64,000 nt of DNA, taken from positions 62,001 through 126,000 of the forward strand of contig NZ_FMCW01000020.1 in the NCBI RefSeq assembly GCF_900091595.1. The letters are read 5' to 3'. A program made the position numbers and the translations under genes. The stretch comes from Micromonospora haikouensis. Its GTDB lineage: Bacteria > Actinomycetota > Actinomycetes > Mycobacteriales > Micromonosporaceae. Within the stretch, counting starts at the first letter, position 1; each line of letters starts with the position of its first letter. Positions 25,422 to 33,485 of this stretch are shown here, one piece after another. The notes below the pieces were generated by a model. That model did not search any database. It saw only the letters and a program-made list of their open reading frames with translations, and had not been told where the DNA came from.

Positions 25422-27710
25422 ATGTCCGCCACCCCACCCGCGCCGACCGCCACCCCGGTCGCCGCCCGCGCAGCCGCACCCACGGCCGGCCCCGGCGCCC
25501 CCGCGCGCGGCGCCGTGCTCGAGGCGGTGCTGGAACGCGTCACGTACGTCAACGAGGAGACCGGGTACACCATCGCCCGCGTCGCCACCGACCGCTCCGG
25601 CGACGACCTGCTCACCGTCGTCGGCACGCTGCCCGGCGCGCAGCCCGGCGAGCGGCTGCGGCTGGTCGGCCGGTGGGGTTCGCACCCGAAGTACGGGCGG
25701 CAGTTCGAGGTGCACCAGTGCACCACCGTCCTGCCGGCGACCGTGCAGGGCATCGAGCGCTACCTGGGGTCGGGCCTGATCAAGGGCATCGGTCCGAAGA
25801 TGGCGGCCCGCATCGTGGCCGCCTTCGGCGTGGACACGCTGCGGATCATCGAGGAGGAGCCGGGCCGGCTGGTCGAGGTGCACGGCCTCGGCCGCAAGCG
25901 CACCGCCGCGATCGGCGCGGCCTGGCAGGAGCAGAAGGCCATCAAGGAGGTCATGGTCTTCCTCCAGGGCGTCGGCGTCTCCACCTCGCACGCCGTGCGC
26001 ATCTTCAAGCAGTACGGCGACGAGTCCATCGCCGTCGTGCGCGACGACCCGTACCGGCTCGCCGCAGACGTGTGGGGCATCGGGTTCCGCACCGCCGACA
26101 GCATCGCCAAGGCGGTGGGCATCCCGCACGACAGCCCGCAGCGGGTGCGCGCCGGCATCCGGTACACCCTCTCCGAGGCCGCCGACGGCGGGCACTGCTA
26201 TCTGCCCGAGCCGAACCTGGTCGCCGACGCCGCGACGATCCTGGAGGTCCCGGCGGACCTGGTCGCCGCCTGCCTGGCCGACCTCGTGGCGACCGAGGAC
26301 GGCGTGGTCGGCGAGGCGGTGCCGAACCCGAGCAACGAGGGGGCGGTCATCCCGGCCGTCTACCTGGTGCCGTTCCACCGGGCCGAGTCGGCCCTCGCGG
26401 CGAGCCTGGTCCGGCTGCTGACCGACCGGCTGGACCGGATGCCGGCCTTCGCGGACGTGGACTGGGGCCGGGCGCTGGCCTGGCTGAAGGCCCGCACCGG
26501 GGCGGAGCTGGCCCCCGAGCAGGAGCAGGCCGTACGGCTGGCGCTGACCTCGAAGGTCGCCGTGCTGACCGGCGGCCCCGGCTGCGGCAAGTCGTTCACC
26601 GTCCGGTCGATCATCGAGCTGGCGGCGGCGAAGAAGGCGAAGATCGTGCTGGCCGCGCCGACCGGCCGCGCGGCGAAGCGGCTCACCGAGCTGACCGGCC
26701 ACCCGGCGACCACCGTGCACCGGCTGCTGCAGCTACGCCCCGGCGGGGACGCCACCTTCGACCGGGACAACCCGGTCGACGCCGACCTGATGGTGGTCGA
26801 CGAGGCGTCCATGCTGGACCTGATCCTCGCCAACAAGCTGGTCAAGGCGGTGCCGCCCGGCGCGCACCTGCTGCTGGTCGGCGACGTCGACCAGTTGCCC
26901 TCGGTCGGCGCGGGCGAGGTGCTGCGCGACGTGCTCGCCGCCGAGACGGTGCCCCGGGTCCGGCTGACCCGCATCTTCCGGCAGGCGCAGGAGTCGGGCG
27001 TGGTGGTCAACGCGCACCGGATCAACGCCGGCCAGGCCCCGGTGTTCGGCGAGCACCCCGACTTCTTCCTCTTTCCCAGCGATGAACCGGAGGTCACCGC
27101 CGAGCAGGTGGTCGACATCGTGACCCGGCGGATCCCGCGCCGGTTCGGGCTGCGCGCCCGCGACGTGCAGGTGCTCACCCCGATGCTGCGCGGGCCGGCC
27201 GGCGCCGGCAACCTGAACACCCTGCTCCAGCAGGCGATCGCCCCGCACCGCGAGAACGCGCCGGAGCGGCGGCACGGCGGGCGGGTCTTCCGGGTCGGCG
27301 ACAAGGTCATCCAGGTCCGCAACAACTACGACAAGGGCGCGGCCGGGGTGTTCAACGGCACCGTCGGCGTGGTCACGGCCCTGGACCCCGACGAGCAGAC
27401 CCTGACCGTGCGCACCGACGAGGACGAGGACATCGGGTACGAGTTCCACGAGCTCGACGAGCTGCAGCACGCGTACGCCATCACGGTGCACCGGTCGCAG
27501 GGCAGCGAGTATCCGGCGGTGGTGGTGCCGGTGACCATGGGCGCGTACACGATGTTGCAGCGCAACCTGCTCTACACCGCCGTCACCCGGGCCCGGAAGC
27601 TGGTCGTGCTGGCCGGTTCGCGCAAGGCGCTGGCCATCGCGGTGCGGACGGCCGGCACGGGTCGCCGGCACACGGCGCTGACCCACCGGCTCTCCCCCGA
27701 CCGGCCCTGA
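25422..27710 (+). CDS. recD2: RecD2-type SF1 ATP-dependent DNA helicase
   Basis: A 762-residue 5'-3' DNA helicase of the RecD2 branch, which occurs without RecBC. The N-terminal OB-like domain is at about 35-110 (VLERVTYVNEETGYTIARV). Helix-hairpin-helix-type segments follow (GLIKGIGPKMAARIVAAFG, LVEVHGLGRKRTAAIGAAW). Walker A is TGGPGCGKSFT near residue 385 and Walker B is MVVDEASMLD near residue 455. The later motifs are LLLVGDVDQLPSVGAGEVL, RLTRIFRQA, VLTPMLRGPAGAGNLN and the motif VI region AYAITVHRSQGSEYPAVVVP. The N-terminal Ala/Pro stretch is low-complexity. It probably acts in replication-fork or mismatch repair. Confidence 0.93.
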   Translation: MSATPPAPTATPVAARAAAPTAGPGAPARGAVLEAVLERVTYVNEETGYTIARVATDRSGDDLLTVVGTLPGAQPGERLRLVGRWGSHPKYGRQFEVHQCTTVLPATVQGIERYLGSGLIKGIGPKMAARIVAAFGVDTLRIIEEEPGRLVEVHGLGRKRTAAIGAAWQEQKAIKEVMVFLQGVGVSTSHAVRIFKQYGDESIAVVRDDPYRLAADVWGIGFRTADSIAKAVGIPHDSPQRVRAGIRYTLSEAADGGHCYLPEPNLVADAATILEVPADLVAACLADLVATEDGVVGEAVPNPSNEGAVIPAVYLVPFHRAESALAASLVRLLTDRLDRMPAFADVDWGRALAWLKARTGAELAPEQEQAVRLALTSKVAVLTGGPGCGKSFTVRSIIELAAAKKAKIVLAAPTGRAAKRLTELTGHPATTVHRLLQLRPGGDATFDRDNPVDADLMVVDEASMLDLILANKLVKAVPPGAHLLLVGDVDQLPSVGAGEVLRDVLAAETVPRVRLTRIFRQAQESGVVVNAHRINAGQAPVFGEHPDFFLFPSDEPEVTAEQVVDIVTRRIPRRFGLRARDVQVLTPMLRGPAGAGNLNTLLQQAIAPHRENAPERRHGGRVFRVGDKVIQVRNNYDKGAAGVFNGTVGVVTALDPDEQTLTVRTDEDEDIGYEFHELDELQHAYAITVHRSQGSEYPAVVVPVTMGAYTMLQRNLLYTAVTRARKLVVLAGSRKALAIAVRTAGTGRRHTALTHRLSPDRP

Positions 27711-27714
27711 CCCG

Positions 27715-27795
27715 CCGGCGGTCGGCGCGGTCCGCCCCGCCGATGTGTCGGCGCGGCGGTCGGCGCGGTCCCCGGCGGACCGCGCCGACCGCCGG
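27715..27795. terminator. bidirectional terminator with 22-bp perfect inverted repeat
   Basis: Positions 27715-27736 and 27774-27795 are exact reverse complements (22 bp). A third partial copy of the left arm lies between them (about 27755-27771), so alternative hairpins are possible. It separates convergent recD2 (stop 27710) and the DUF5988-like gene (stop 27809). Confidence 0.75.
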
Positions 27796-27808
27796 GCCGC
27801 TGCCTGGC

Positions 27809-28114
27809 CTACTCGGCGATCCGGGTCCGGCCGGTCCAGCGGAAGACGACCGGCGCCTCGCCGCCGCCGGAGTCCCGCTCGAAGTGCTCGTAGCCCCCGT
27901 AGTGACGTACCTTGATCTTGTGTTCCACCGGGGAGACCCGGTGGCTGCGCAGCTCGGTCGGCAGGTTGGCGGGCCCGCCCTCCAGCACGACGTCGATGAT
28001 GCCGGCGGCCTCGCTGCTGATGGTCATGGCCGGCACCGTCCAGGCGATCCGGTCGTCGTCGTTGACGATGGGGTTCGCCGTCCGGGCGGTGGGGGCGGAT
28101 TCGGAAACTGTCAT
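27809..28114 (-). CDS. small DUF5988-like protein
   Basis: A 101-residue protein. The N-terminal third is polar and unstructured-looking. The rest has IDVVLEGGPANLPTELRSH, IKVRHYGGYEHFER and VFRWTGRTRIAE. This pattern recalls DUF5988, a small family found mostly in Streptomyces and Micromonosporaceae, often near secondary-metabolite genes. No function is known. The ATG at 28114 has GGAGG eight bases upstream. Its promoter carries two tandem copies of a CTA(A/G)GGGG box also found at matB promoters (see 28148-28197), which ties it to the polyketide cluster. Confidence 0.65.
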   Translation of the reverse strand: MTVSESAPTARTANPIVNDDDRIAWTVPAMTISSEAAGIIDVVLEGGPANLPTELRSHRVSPVEHKIKVRHYGGYEHFERDSGGGEAPVVFRWTGRTRIAE

Positions 28115-28147
28115 CGCACGACCTCCGTCGTTCGTCGCTCCGCCACG

Positions 28148-28197
28148 AACGTAATCCAGGTCACACTCGGCGGGCACCCCTTAGCGACCCCCTAGCG
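28148..28197 (-). promoter_or_regulatory. promoter with tandem CTARGGGG boxes upstream of the DUF5988-like gene
   Basis: Reading the minus strand, CGCTAGGGGGT (28197-28187) is followed directly by CGCTAAGGGGT (28186-28176), giving an exact 11-bp, one-helical-turn tandem repeat. From the last G of the second GGGG there are 23 nt to TACGTT (28153-28148), a plausible -10 box. The predicted transcription start is about 27 nt before the ATG at 28114. The same GGGG-N23-TANNNT spacing occurs at 31050-31085 and 35601-35639. Confidence 0.6.
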
Positions 28198-28224
28198 CGC
28201 CGGTGCCGGCGTGGGCCGCCGGTG

Positions 28225-28271
28225 AGAAGGGAACCCTTCTCTACCGGAGGCGTTAAGAGGGGGCCCTTCCT
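28225..28271 (-). repeat. intergenic palindromic repeat, GGAAGGGCCCC family (copy 2)
   Basis: On the minus strand this element reads GGAAGGGCCCCCTCTTAACG, then CCTCCGGTAG, then the palindrome AGAAGGGTTCCCTTCT (28240-28225). Its first 22 bases match the left arm and TTAACGC core of the element at 10679-10726. It lies 2 bp beyond the 3' end of the ABC permease gene and may act as its terminator. Confidence 0.65.
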
Positions 28272-28272
28272 T

Positions 28273-29010
28273 TCACTCCCAGCGGAAGAAGCGGGTGGCC
28301 AGGACGCTGCCGGCGACGGCGGTGACGGCCAGGGCGAGCAGCTGCGGCCACGCCGGACTGTCGCCGGCCCACGCCGCCGCGAGGGTGTCCACGGTGGCCC
28401 CGAGCGGCGAGTAGTCGCCGATGCGGGCCAGCACGGTCGGCATCTGGTCGCGCGGCAGCCAGGCGCCGGCGAGGAAGAGCAGCGGGAAGAACAGCGCCGG
28501 CCCGATGGACTGGGCCGCCCGCGCCGACGGGGCGAGCGCGGCGATGAGCAGGCCGACGGCGAAGAGGCAGGCCACGCCGAGCAGGAACGCCAGCACGAAG
28601 GCGGGCACGTTGGCCGGGGCCGGCTGGTCCAGCAGGAACCGTACGCCGATCGCGGTGACCACCGCGCCGGCCACGCCCATCACCAGGTTGACCACCACCT
28701 GCGCCACGAGCAGCAGGGCCGGGTTGACCGGGGTGGTGGCCAGGCGGCGCAGCACCCGCCGCTCCCGGTAGATGCCCAGCGCCATCGGCAGGGTGAACAG
28801 CGCGAGCATGCCGATGGTGAGGGCCAGCGCGAGGGCCGGCAGGAAGGTCAGCTCGCCGTGCTGCCCGGCGTCCGCGCCGGAGGCGCCGCGCTGCGGCAGC
28901 CCGAAGACCAGCATGAGGCCGAGCGGCAGGGCGAAGACGAAGAACAGCGACACCGGCTCGCGCAGGAACAGCTTCGCCTCGACGGCGATCAGCTTGGACA
29001 GGGCGTTCAC
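28273..29010 (-). CDS. ABC-2 type transporter permease
   Basis: A 245-residue permease with six hydrophobic segments. It starts LSKLIAVEAKLFLREPVSLFFVFALPLGLMLVFGL, the usual cytosolic amphipathic helix and first membrane helix of the ABC-2 family. The conserved RERRVLRRLATTPVNPALLLVAQV loop and the late PLLFLAGAWLPRDQMP and YSPLGATVD segments follow. The GTG start at 29010 overlaps the stop of the ATPase gene (GTGA), so the two are translationally coupled. With the upstream ATPase it forms a DrrAB/NodIJ-like exporter, probably for a lipophilic small molecule. It lies at the left side of the polyketide cluster. Confidence 0.88.
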   Translation of the reverse strand: MNALSKLIAVEAKLFLREPVSLFFVFALPLGLMLVFGLPQRGASGADAGQHGELTFLPALALALTIGMLALFTLPMALGIYRERRVLRRLATTPVNPALLLVAQVVVNLVMGVAGAVVTAIGVRFLLDQPAPANVPAFVLAFLLGVACLFAVGLLIAALAPSARAAQSIGPALFFPLLFLAGAWLPRDQMPTVLARIGDYSPLGATVDTLAAAWAGDSPAWPQLLALAVTAVAGSVLATRFFRWE

Positions 29011-29948
29011 GAGGACCTCTCGTCGGTCGACGGCGGGGTGGTGGCCCGGGCGGCGCGGCCGGTCAGCGAGACGAAGGCGTCGTCCAGGGTGGGCTGCTCG
29101 ACGCGCAGGCCGGCGTAGCGGACCTTCTGCTCGGCCAGGGCCGACAGCACCGTCTGCAGGACCTGTTCCGGGCCGGTGACGGTGACCTCGTCGCCGGAGC
29201 GGCGCACCCCGGTCACCTCGGGCAGCGCGGCGAGCAGCGCGTCGTCCACCGGGTCGAGCGGCCGGAAGTGCACCCGGTGCTCGGTGCCGACCCGGGAGAG
29301 CAGGCCGGACGGGGTGTCGATGGCCACGACCCGGCCGGTGTCGATGATGGCCAGCCGGTCGCAGAGCCGCTCGGCCTCCTCCATGAAGTGGGTGACCAGC
29401 ACGACCGTCACCCCCCGGTCGCGGATGCGCTCGACCAGGTCCCAGGTGTCCCGCCGGCCCTGCGGGTCCAGCCCGGTGGTCAGCTCGTCGAGGATCGCGA
29501 TCTCGGGGCGGCCGACCAGGGCGAGGGCCACCGAGAGCCGCTGCTTCTGCCCGCCGGACAGCTTGTGGAAGGCGGTGTCGCGCTGCGTGGCCAGGCCGAG
29601 GTCGTCGAGCAGCTCGTCGATGTCGGCCCGGTTGCGGTAGAAGGACCGGTAGAGGTCCAGCGCCTCGCGCACGCGCAGCTTGTCGGGCAGCTGGCTCTCC
29701 TGCAACTGGGCGCCGACGCGCTGCCGCACCTCGGTGCGGTCGCGGACCGGGTCGAGCCCGAGGACGCGGACGGTGCCCCCGTCGGCGCGGCGCAGCCCCT
29801 GCACGCACTCGACGGTGGTGGTCTTGCCCGCCCCGTTGGGGCCGAGCACGCCGAAGATCTCGCCCTGGTCGACGGTGAAGGAGACGTCGTCGACGGCGAT
29901 CTTGTCGCCGTACCGCTTGTGCAGGTGCTCGACCTCGATGACCGGCAT
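29007..29948 (-). CDS. ABC transporter ATP-binding protein (DrrA-like)
   Basis: A 313-residue ABC ATPase. Walker A is GPNGAGKTTT near residue 40, the Q-loop is AQLQESQLPDKL, the signature is LSGGQKQR near residue 137, and Walker B is IAILDELTTGLD. The switch His is in VLVTHFMEEAERLCDRLAI. The Walker B Glu and LTTGLD D-loop region are intact. The C-terminal extension of about 80 residues is typical of DrrA-type drug-export ATPases. The start is an ATG at 29948 with GGAGGACC upstream. It is coupled to the permease gene by a 4-bp overlap. Confidence 0.92.
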   Translation of the reverse strand: MPVIEVEHLHKRYGDKIAVDDVSFTVDQGEIFGVLGPNGAGKTTTVECVQGLRRADGGTVRVLGLDPVRDRTEVRQRVGAQLQESQLPDKLRVREALDLYRSFYRNRADIDELLDDLGLATQRDTAFHKLSGGQKQRLSVALALVGRPEIAILDELTTGLDPQGRRDTWDLVERIRDRGVTVVLVTHFMEEAERLCDRLAIIDTGRVVAIDTPSGLLSRVGTEHRVHFRPLDPVDDALLAALPEVTGVRRSGDEVTVTGPEQVLQTVLSALAEQKVRYAGLRVEQPTLDDAFVSLTGRAARATTPPSTDERSS

Positions 29949-30229
29949 GGGCGTGGTCCTCCGTCAGGTGCGGACTGCCGCCGGCGAGGGCGGGCCCTCG
30001 GGGGAATCGCGGCGTCTGGGTGCTGGGTGGTGTCGCGGTGCTGGGGATGGGAGTGCGGTGCTGGGGTATGTGGTGCTGCGGGTGCGTCGTGGCCACGGTC
30101 GGACGACGACCGGCGCACGGGCGGTCGACGCCGGATATCATCCGGCCAACCGAGGCACGAATCAACTCATCGGCTGACGAACCGGGGTGCCGACCGGGAT
30201 CGGGACCGGCCGGCAGGGGTACGGGGCGG
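29949..30229. other. intergenic region, GGTGCTGGG repeats, no gene seen
   Basis: This 281-bp gap contains several copies of GGTGCTGGG. Two are the 12-base GCGGTGCTGGGG at 30035-30046 and 30055-30066, exactly 20 bp apart. A GAGGGC-GGGCCCTC hairpin lies near 29985-30000. No frame has convincing coding character. Confidence 0.4.
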
Positions 30230-31003
30230 TCACCCGGCGTGTCCGTCCACCCCGGCCGGTCCCCGGCCGGGGGCCGCCGGCCCGTCGCCGCCGGCCACGG
30301 GCCGGTCGCCGGGCGGCGTGGCGCCGGGGGCGGGGCACGGGTCGCAGAGCGGCAGCAGCTCCCCCAGCCCGGTCAGGACGACGTCCGGGCCGGCGGCGAG
30401 CAGGGTCGCCGGGTCGGACTCCCCCCACAGCGCCGCGACCGCGAGGACCCCGGCGGCACGGGCGCTGGCCAGGTCGCTGGGCGCGTCGCCGACCATCAGC
30501 GCGTCGGCGGGCGCGACGTCGAGCAGCTCCAGCGCCCGGCGCACGATGTCCGGGGCCGGCTTCGGGCGGGCCACCTCGTCGGAGCCCACCACGTGGTCGA
30601 CCAGGCGCAGCAGGTCCAGCCGGCCCAGCAGGTCGCGGGCGCGCACCCCGCTGCGGCCGGTCGCCACGGCCAGCCCGATCCCCCGCCCGCGCAGCACGCC
30701 GAGCAGGTCGGCCGCCCCGGGCACCGGCGTGACCAGGTGGGCCAGCCGGTTGCTCTCCCGCACGAAGGGGTCGGCCATGGCCGCCGGGAGGCCCATCAGC
30801 CGCAGCACGTCGGGCAGGTAGCGGCCCGGGTGGCGGCAGTATTCGTCGACGGGTGCGACGCCGCCGCCGACCACCTCGGCGTACGCGAGGGCGAACGCCT
30901 CGCGGGCCACGGCGAGGCTGTCGACCAGCACACCGTCGAGGTCCAGGACGACCGCCCGGACTCCCCCGGGCACCCCGGACCGGCGCACCGCCACACCGGC
31001 CAC
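30230..31003 (-). CDS. HAD-superfamily hydrolase (phosphoglycolate-phosphatase-like)
   Basis: A 257-residue HAD phosphatase. Motif I is VLDLDGVLVDS (nucleophile Asp near residue 21), motif II is AVATGRSG, the motif III Lys is in ARPKPAPD, and motif IV is MVGDAPSD. The alpha-helical cap lies between motifs I and II (EAFALAYAEVVGGG). The C-terminal tail of about 40 Pro/Gly-rich residues is probably disordered. Several in-frame GTG codons exist. The GTG at 31003 is preferred for GGGGAGG eight bases upstream, but the frame is open to 31030. It is divergent from matB. It is not an FkbH-type (glyceryl) HAD protein, so a direct role in polyketide extender supply is not indicated. Confidence 0.85.
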   Translation of the reverse strand: MAGVAVRRSGVPGGVRAVVLDLDGVLVDSLAVAREAFALAYAEVVGGGVAPVDEYCRHPGRYLPDVLRLMGLPAAMADPFVRESNRLAHLVTPVPGAADLLGVLRGRGIGLAVATGRSGVRARDLLGRLDLLRLVDHVVGSDEVARPKPAPDIVRRALELLDVAPADALMVGDAPSDLASARAAGVLAVAALWGESDPATLLAAGPDVVLTGLGELLPLCDPCPAPGATPPGDRPVAGGDGPAAPGRGPAGVDGHAG

Positions 31004-31049
31004 CGGCGTCACCTCCCCGCCCACGCGCACGACACGCCGACGCCGGCCC

Positions 31050-31085
31050 GTAGGGGTGGCCCGCTCCGGGCACCCCGACTAGCGT
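31050..31085 (+). promoter_or_regulatory. matB promoter with GTAGGGG box and TAGCGT -10
   Basis: CGTAGGGGTGGCCCG starts at 31049. The last G of GGGG is at 31056, and exactly 23 nt later TAGCGT occupies 31080-31085, a good actinomycete -10 element. The same spacing and a similar GTGCCCG-like 3' extension are found at the DUF5988 and matB-paralogue promoters. A regulator overlapping the -35 region is the natural reading. Confidence 0.55.
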
Positions 31086-31176
31086 CGGGTCGCCGGGACC
31101 CGCCGGGCCGGGTCGACCGCGACGACCCGGCCGGCCGGCGTCCCCGCGAACCCTACCGGTGGAGAGGTGCGTCCAC

Positions 31177-32586
31177 ATGCCGCTGCTGAGCTGGCTGTCC
31201 GAGTCCGCCGACGACCGACCGGACGCGGTCCGGGTCGACGACCGGGCCGTGTCCTGGGTGGAGCTGCGCCGGCTCGCCACGGCGGTCGCCGACGACCTGG
31301 GCGGCGTGGACCGGGTCGCCGTCGAGGCGACGCCCACCCTGGAGACGGTGGTCGGGGTGGTCGGGGCGCTGCTGGCCGGCGCGGCGGTCGTGCCGGTGCC
31401 GCCGGACGCGGGGCCGATGGAGCGGGAGCACATCCTGCGCGACTCCGGCGCGACGGCGCTGCTGGCCCCGGCGGGCGGCACCGCTCCGGCCGGCGACGGG
31501 GGCCCGCCGGTGATCCCGGTCGACCTGGCGCGGCGGTCGGACACCGTCCACCCCGAGCCGGACCCGGCCGCCACCGCGCTGATCCTCTACACCAGCGGCA
31601 CGACCGGGGCGCCGAAGGGCGCGGTGATCGGCCGGGGGGCGGTCGCCGCCTGCCTCGACGGGCTCGCCGACGCCTGGGCGTGGACGCCCGAGGACCTGCT
31701 GGTGCACGGGCTGCCGCTGTTCCACGTGCACGGCCTCGTGCTGGGGGTGCTGGGGCCGCTGCGGCTGGGCAGCCGGCTGCACCACGTGGGCCGGCCGCGC
31801 CCCGAGCGGTACGCGGCGGCCGGCGGCACGGTCTACTTCGGCGTACCCACGGTGTGGTCCCGGATCGCGGCGGACCCGGAGTCGGCGCGGGCGCTGCGCC
31901 CGGCGCGGCTGCTCGTCTCGGGCAGCGCGGCCCTGCCGGCGGCGGTCTTCGCGGACCTGGCCGCCCTCACCGGCCACGAGGTCGTCGAGCGGTACGGGAT
32001 GACGGAGACCCTGATCACGGTGAGCGCGCGGGCGGACGGGCCGCGCCGGCCGGGGACGGTCGGCGTCCCGCTGCCCGGGGTGCGGACCCGGCTGGTCGAC
32101 GAGCACGGCGCGGCGCTGCCCGCCGACGGGGAGGCGATGGGCGAGCTCCAGGTCGCCGGCCCGACCCTCTTCGACGGCTACCTCGGCCGGCCGGACGCCG
32201 ACGCGGCCACCCGCACCCCGGACGGCTGGTTCCGCACCGGCGACGTCGCCACGATCGGCCCGGACGGGTGGCACCGGATCGTCGGCCGCGCCGCCACGGA
32301 TCTGATCAAGAGCGGCGGGTACCGGATCGGGGCCGGCGAGGTGGAGGACGCCCTGCTGGCCCACCCGGGGGTCCGGGAGGCCGCCGTGGTCGGCACCCCG
32401 CACCCGGACCTCGGCCAGCAGGTCACCGCGTACGTGGTGGGCGACGGGGTGGACGGCCCGGAGCTGATCGACTTCGTGGCCCGCCAACTGTCGGCGCACA
32501 AGCGGCCCCGCGAGGTGCGGCTGGTCGAGGCGCTGCCCCGCAACGCCCTCGGCAAGGTCCAGAAGACCAGGCTGGCGGCGGACTGA
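31177..32586 (+). CDS. matB: MatB-type malonyl-CoA synthetase
   Basis: A 469-residue AMP-forming acyl-CoA synthetase closely resembling Streptomyces coelicolor MatB, which makes malonyl-CoA or methylmalonyl-CoA from the free diacid, ATP and CoA. All core motifs are intact: LYTSGTTGAPKGAVIGRGA (P-loop), LVHGLPLFHVHGLVLGVLGPL, VERYGMTETLI, GWFRTGDVATI, IVGRAATDLIKSGGYRIGAGEVE and the catalytic Lys in NALGKVQKTRL. The ATG at 31177 has GGAGAGG nine bases upstream. A likely role is to supply extender units to the PKS in this window. It lies next to the PPTase gene, and a degenerate paralogue lies at 34068-35471. Confidence 0.92.
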   Translation: MPLLSWLSESADDRPDAVRVDDRAVSWVELRRLATAVADDLGGVDRVAVEATPTLETVVGVVGALLAGAAVVPVPPDAGPMEREHILRDSGATALLAPAGGTAPAGDGGPPVIPVDLARRSDTVHPEPDPAATALILYTSGTTGAPKGAVIGRGAVAACLDGLADAWAWTPEDLLVHGLPLFHVHGLVLGVLGPLRLGSRLHHVGRPRPERYAAAGGTVYFGVPTVWSRIAADPESARALRPARLLVSGSAALPAAVFADLAALTGHEVVERYGMTETLITVSARADGPRRPGTVGVPLPGVRTRLVDEHGAALPADGEAMGELQVAGPTLFDGYLGRPDADAATRTPDGWFRTGDVATIGPDGWHRIVGRAATDLIKSGGYRIGAGEVEDALLAHPGVREAAVVGTPHPDLGQQVTAYVVGDGVDGPELIDFVARQLSAHKRPREVRLVEALPRNALGKVQKTRLAAD

Positions 32587-32648
32587 GCCGGGGCCGAGCC
32601 GAGCGTGGACGCCGGGCCGCGCCGGGGGTGGACGCCGGGCCGCCCCGG

Positions 32649-33311
32649 TCAGCCGGTGACCGCCGGGATGCCGATGGCGGTGAGCACCAGGCCCCGCTCG
32701 ACCAGGAACCGGCCGCGGAAGGCGGTCACCGGGGCGCCGCCGAGGACCGGGCCGGGCACCAGCAGGTGCGCGACGAACGTCCCGCCGGCGTCGACGACGA
32801 TGTCCGCCTCGGCGAAGTCCAGCCACCGGCCGGTCAGCGGGAACCACGCCTTGTAGACCGACTCCTTGGCGCTGAACAGCAGGCGGTCCCAGCAGACCGT
32901 GGGGTGGGCGGCGGCCAGCGCGGCGGTGCGGGTCCGCTCGGCCGGCAGCGCGATCGCGTCGAGCACCCCCTCGGGCAGCGGCGCGTGCGGCTCGGCGTCG
33001 ACGCCGAGGGTGGCCAGCGCGGTGGCGCGGCCGAGGGCGGCCGCCCGGTAGCCCTCGCAGTGCGTCATGCTGCCGACCACCCCGGCGGGCCAGACGGGGG
33101 CGCCGCGCGCGCCAGAAACGATCGGCGTCTCGGCGATGCCCAGCTCGCGGAGCGCGCGGCGGGCGCAGTGCCGCACGGTGGTGAACTCCCGGCGGCGTTT
33201 GTCGACGGCGTTGGCGACGAGCCGTTCCTCCTCGGGGAACAGGGTCAGGCCGGCGGGGTCGGTGAACGCTTCGGCCACCACCGCGGCCGCAGGGAGGATC
33301 TGCTCGATCAC
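32649..33311 (-). CDS. 4'-phosphopantetheinyl transferase (EntD/Sfp type)
   Basis: A 220-residue PPTase that would convert apo-ACP domains to the holo form. Family motifs are RHCARRALRELGI, GSMTHCEGYRAAALG, the Mg-binding GVDAEPHAPLP (Asp/Glu near residues 113-115) and FSAKESVYKAWFPLTGRWLDF (WxxKEA-like Glu/Lys near residues 155-160). It ends with AIGIPAVTG. The GTG at 33311 is only 8 nt from the end of a TAGCAT -10-like element, so the mRNA is probably leaderless. It is convergent with matB, separated by 62 bp. It is the obvious candidate to activate the PKS ACPs encoded nearby. Confidence 0.9.
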   Translation of the reverse strand: MIEQILPAAAVVAEAFTDPAGLTLFPEEERLVANAVDKRRREFTTVRHCARRALRELGIAETPIVSGARGAPVWPAGVVGSMTHCEGYRAAALGRATALATLGVDAEPHAPLPEGVLDAIALPAERTRTAALAAAHPTVCWDRLLFSAKESVYKAWFPLTGRWLDFAEADIVVDAGGTFVAHLLVPGPVLGGAPVTAFRGRFLVERGLVLTAIGIPAVTG

Positions 33312-33319
33312 AGCCGCCG

Positions 33320-33325
33320 ATGCTA
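33320..33325 (-). promoter_or_regulatory. -10 element of a leaderless PPTase transcript
   Basis: On the minus strand TAGCAT occupies 33325-33320 and ends eight bases before the GTG start codon at 33311. Transcription would start at or next to that GTG, and no Shine-Dalgarno sequence is seen. Leaderless mRNAs are common in actinobacteria. Confidence 0.45.
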
Positions 33326-33485
33326 GGCCGCCCCGGCGACCCGCGCCGTCCCTCGATCGGGCGCGACGCGCCGATAGGGGTGGGTACGGGTGGAGGGCGG
33401 CGGGGGCGGATGTCACCCTGAGGGGTGCCCCGGCCTGGTCGGTCGGGGGTGTGTAGTGGTCTTGGTCTGAGGAATGCGGGTGGCG

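Noticed and set aside
28176-28197. Consideration of the tandem GGGG boxes as part of a terminator for the ABC permease
   Set aside because: They are direct, not inverted, repeats and cannot form a stem. The palindromic element at 28225-28271 is the better terminator.
30230-31003. HAD protein as an FkbH-like enzyme making a glyceryl extender unit
   Set aside because: FkbH-type proteins have a DxDNTxW-like motif I and a distinct C-terminal acyltransferase part. This protein has a phosphoglycolate-phosphatase-type DLDGVLVDS and no such domain.
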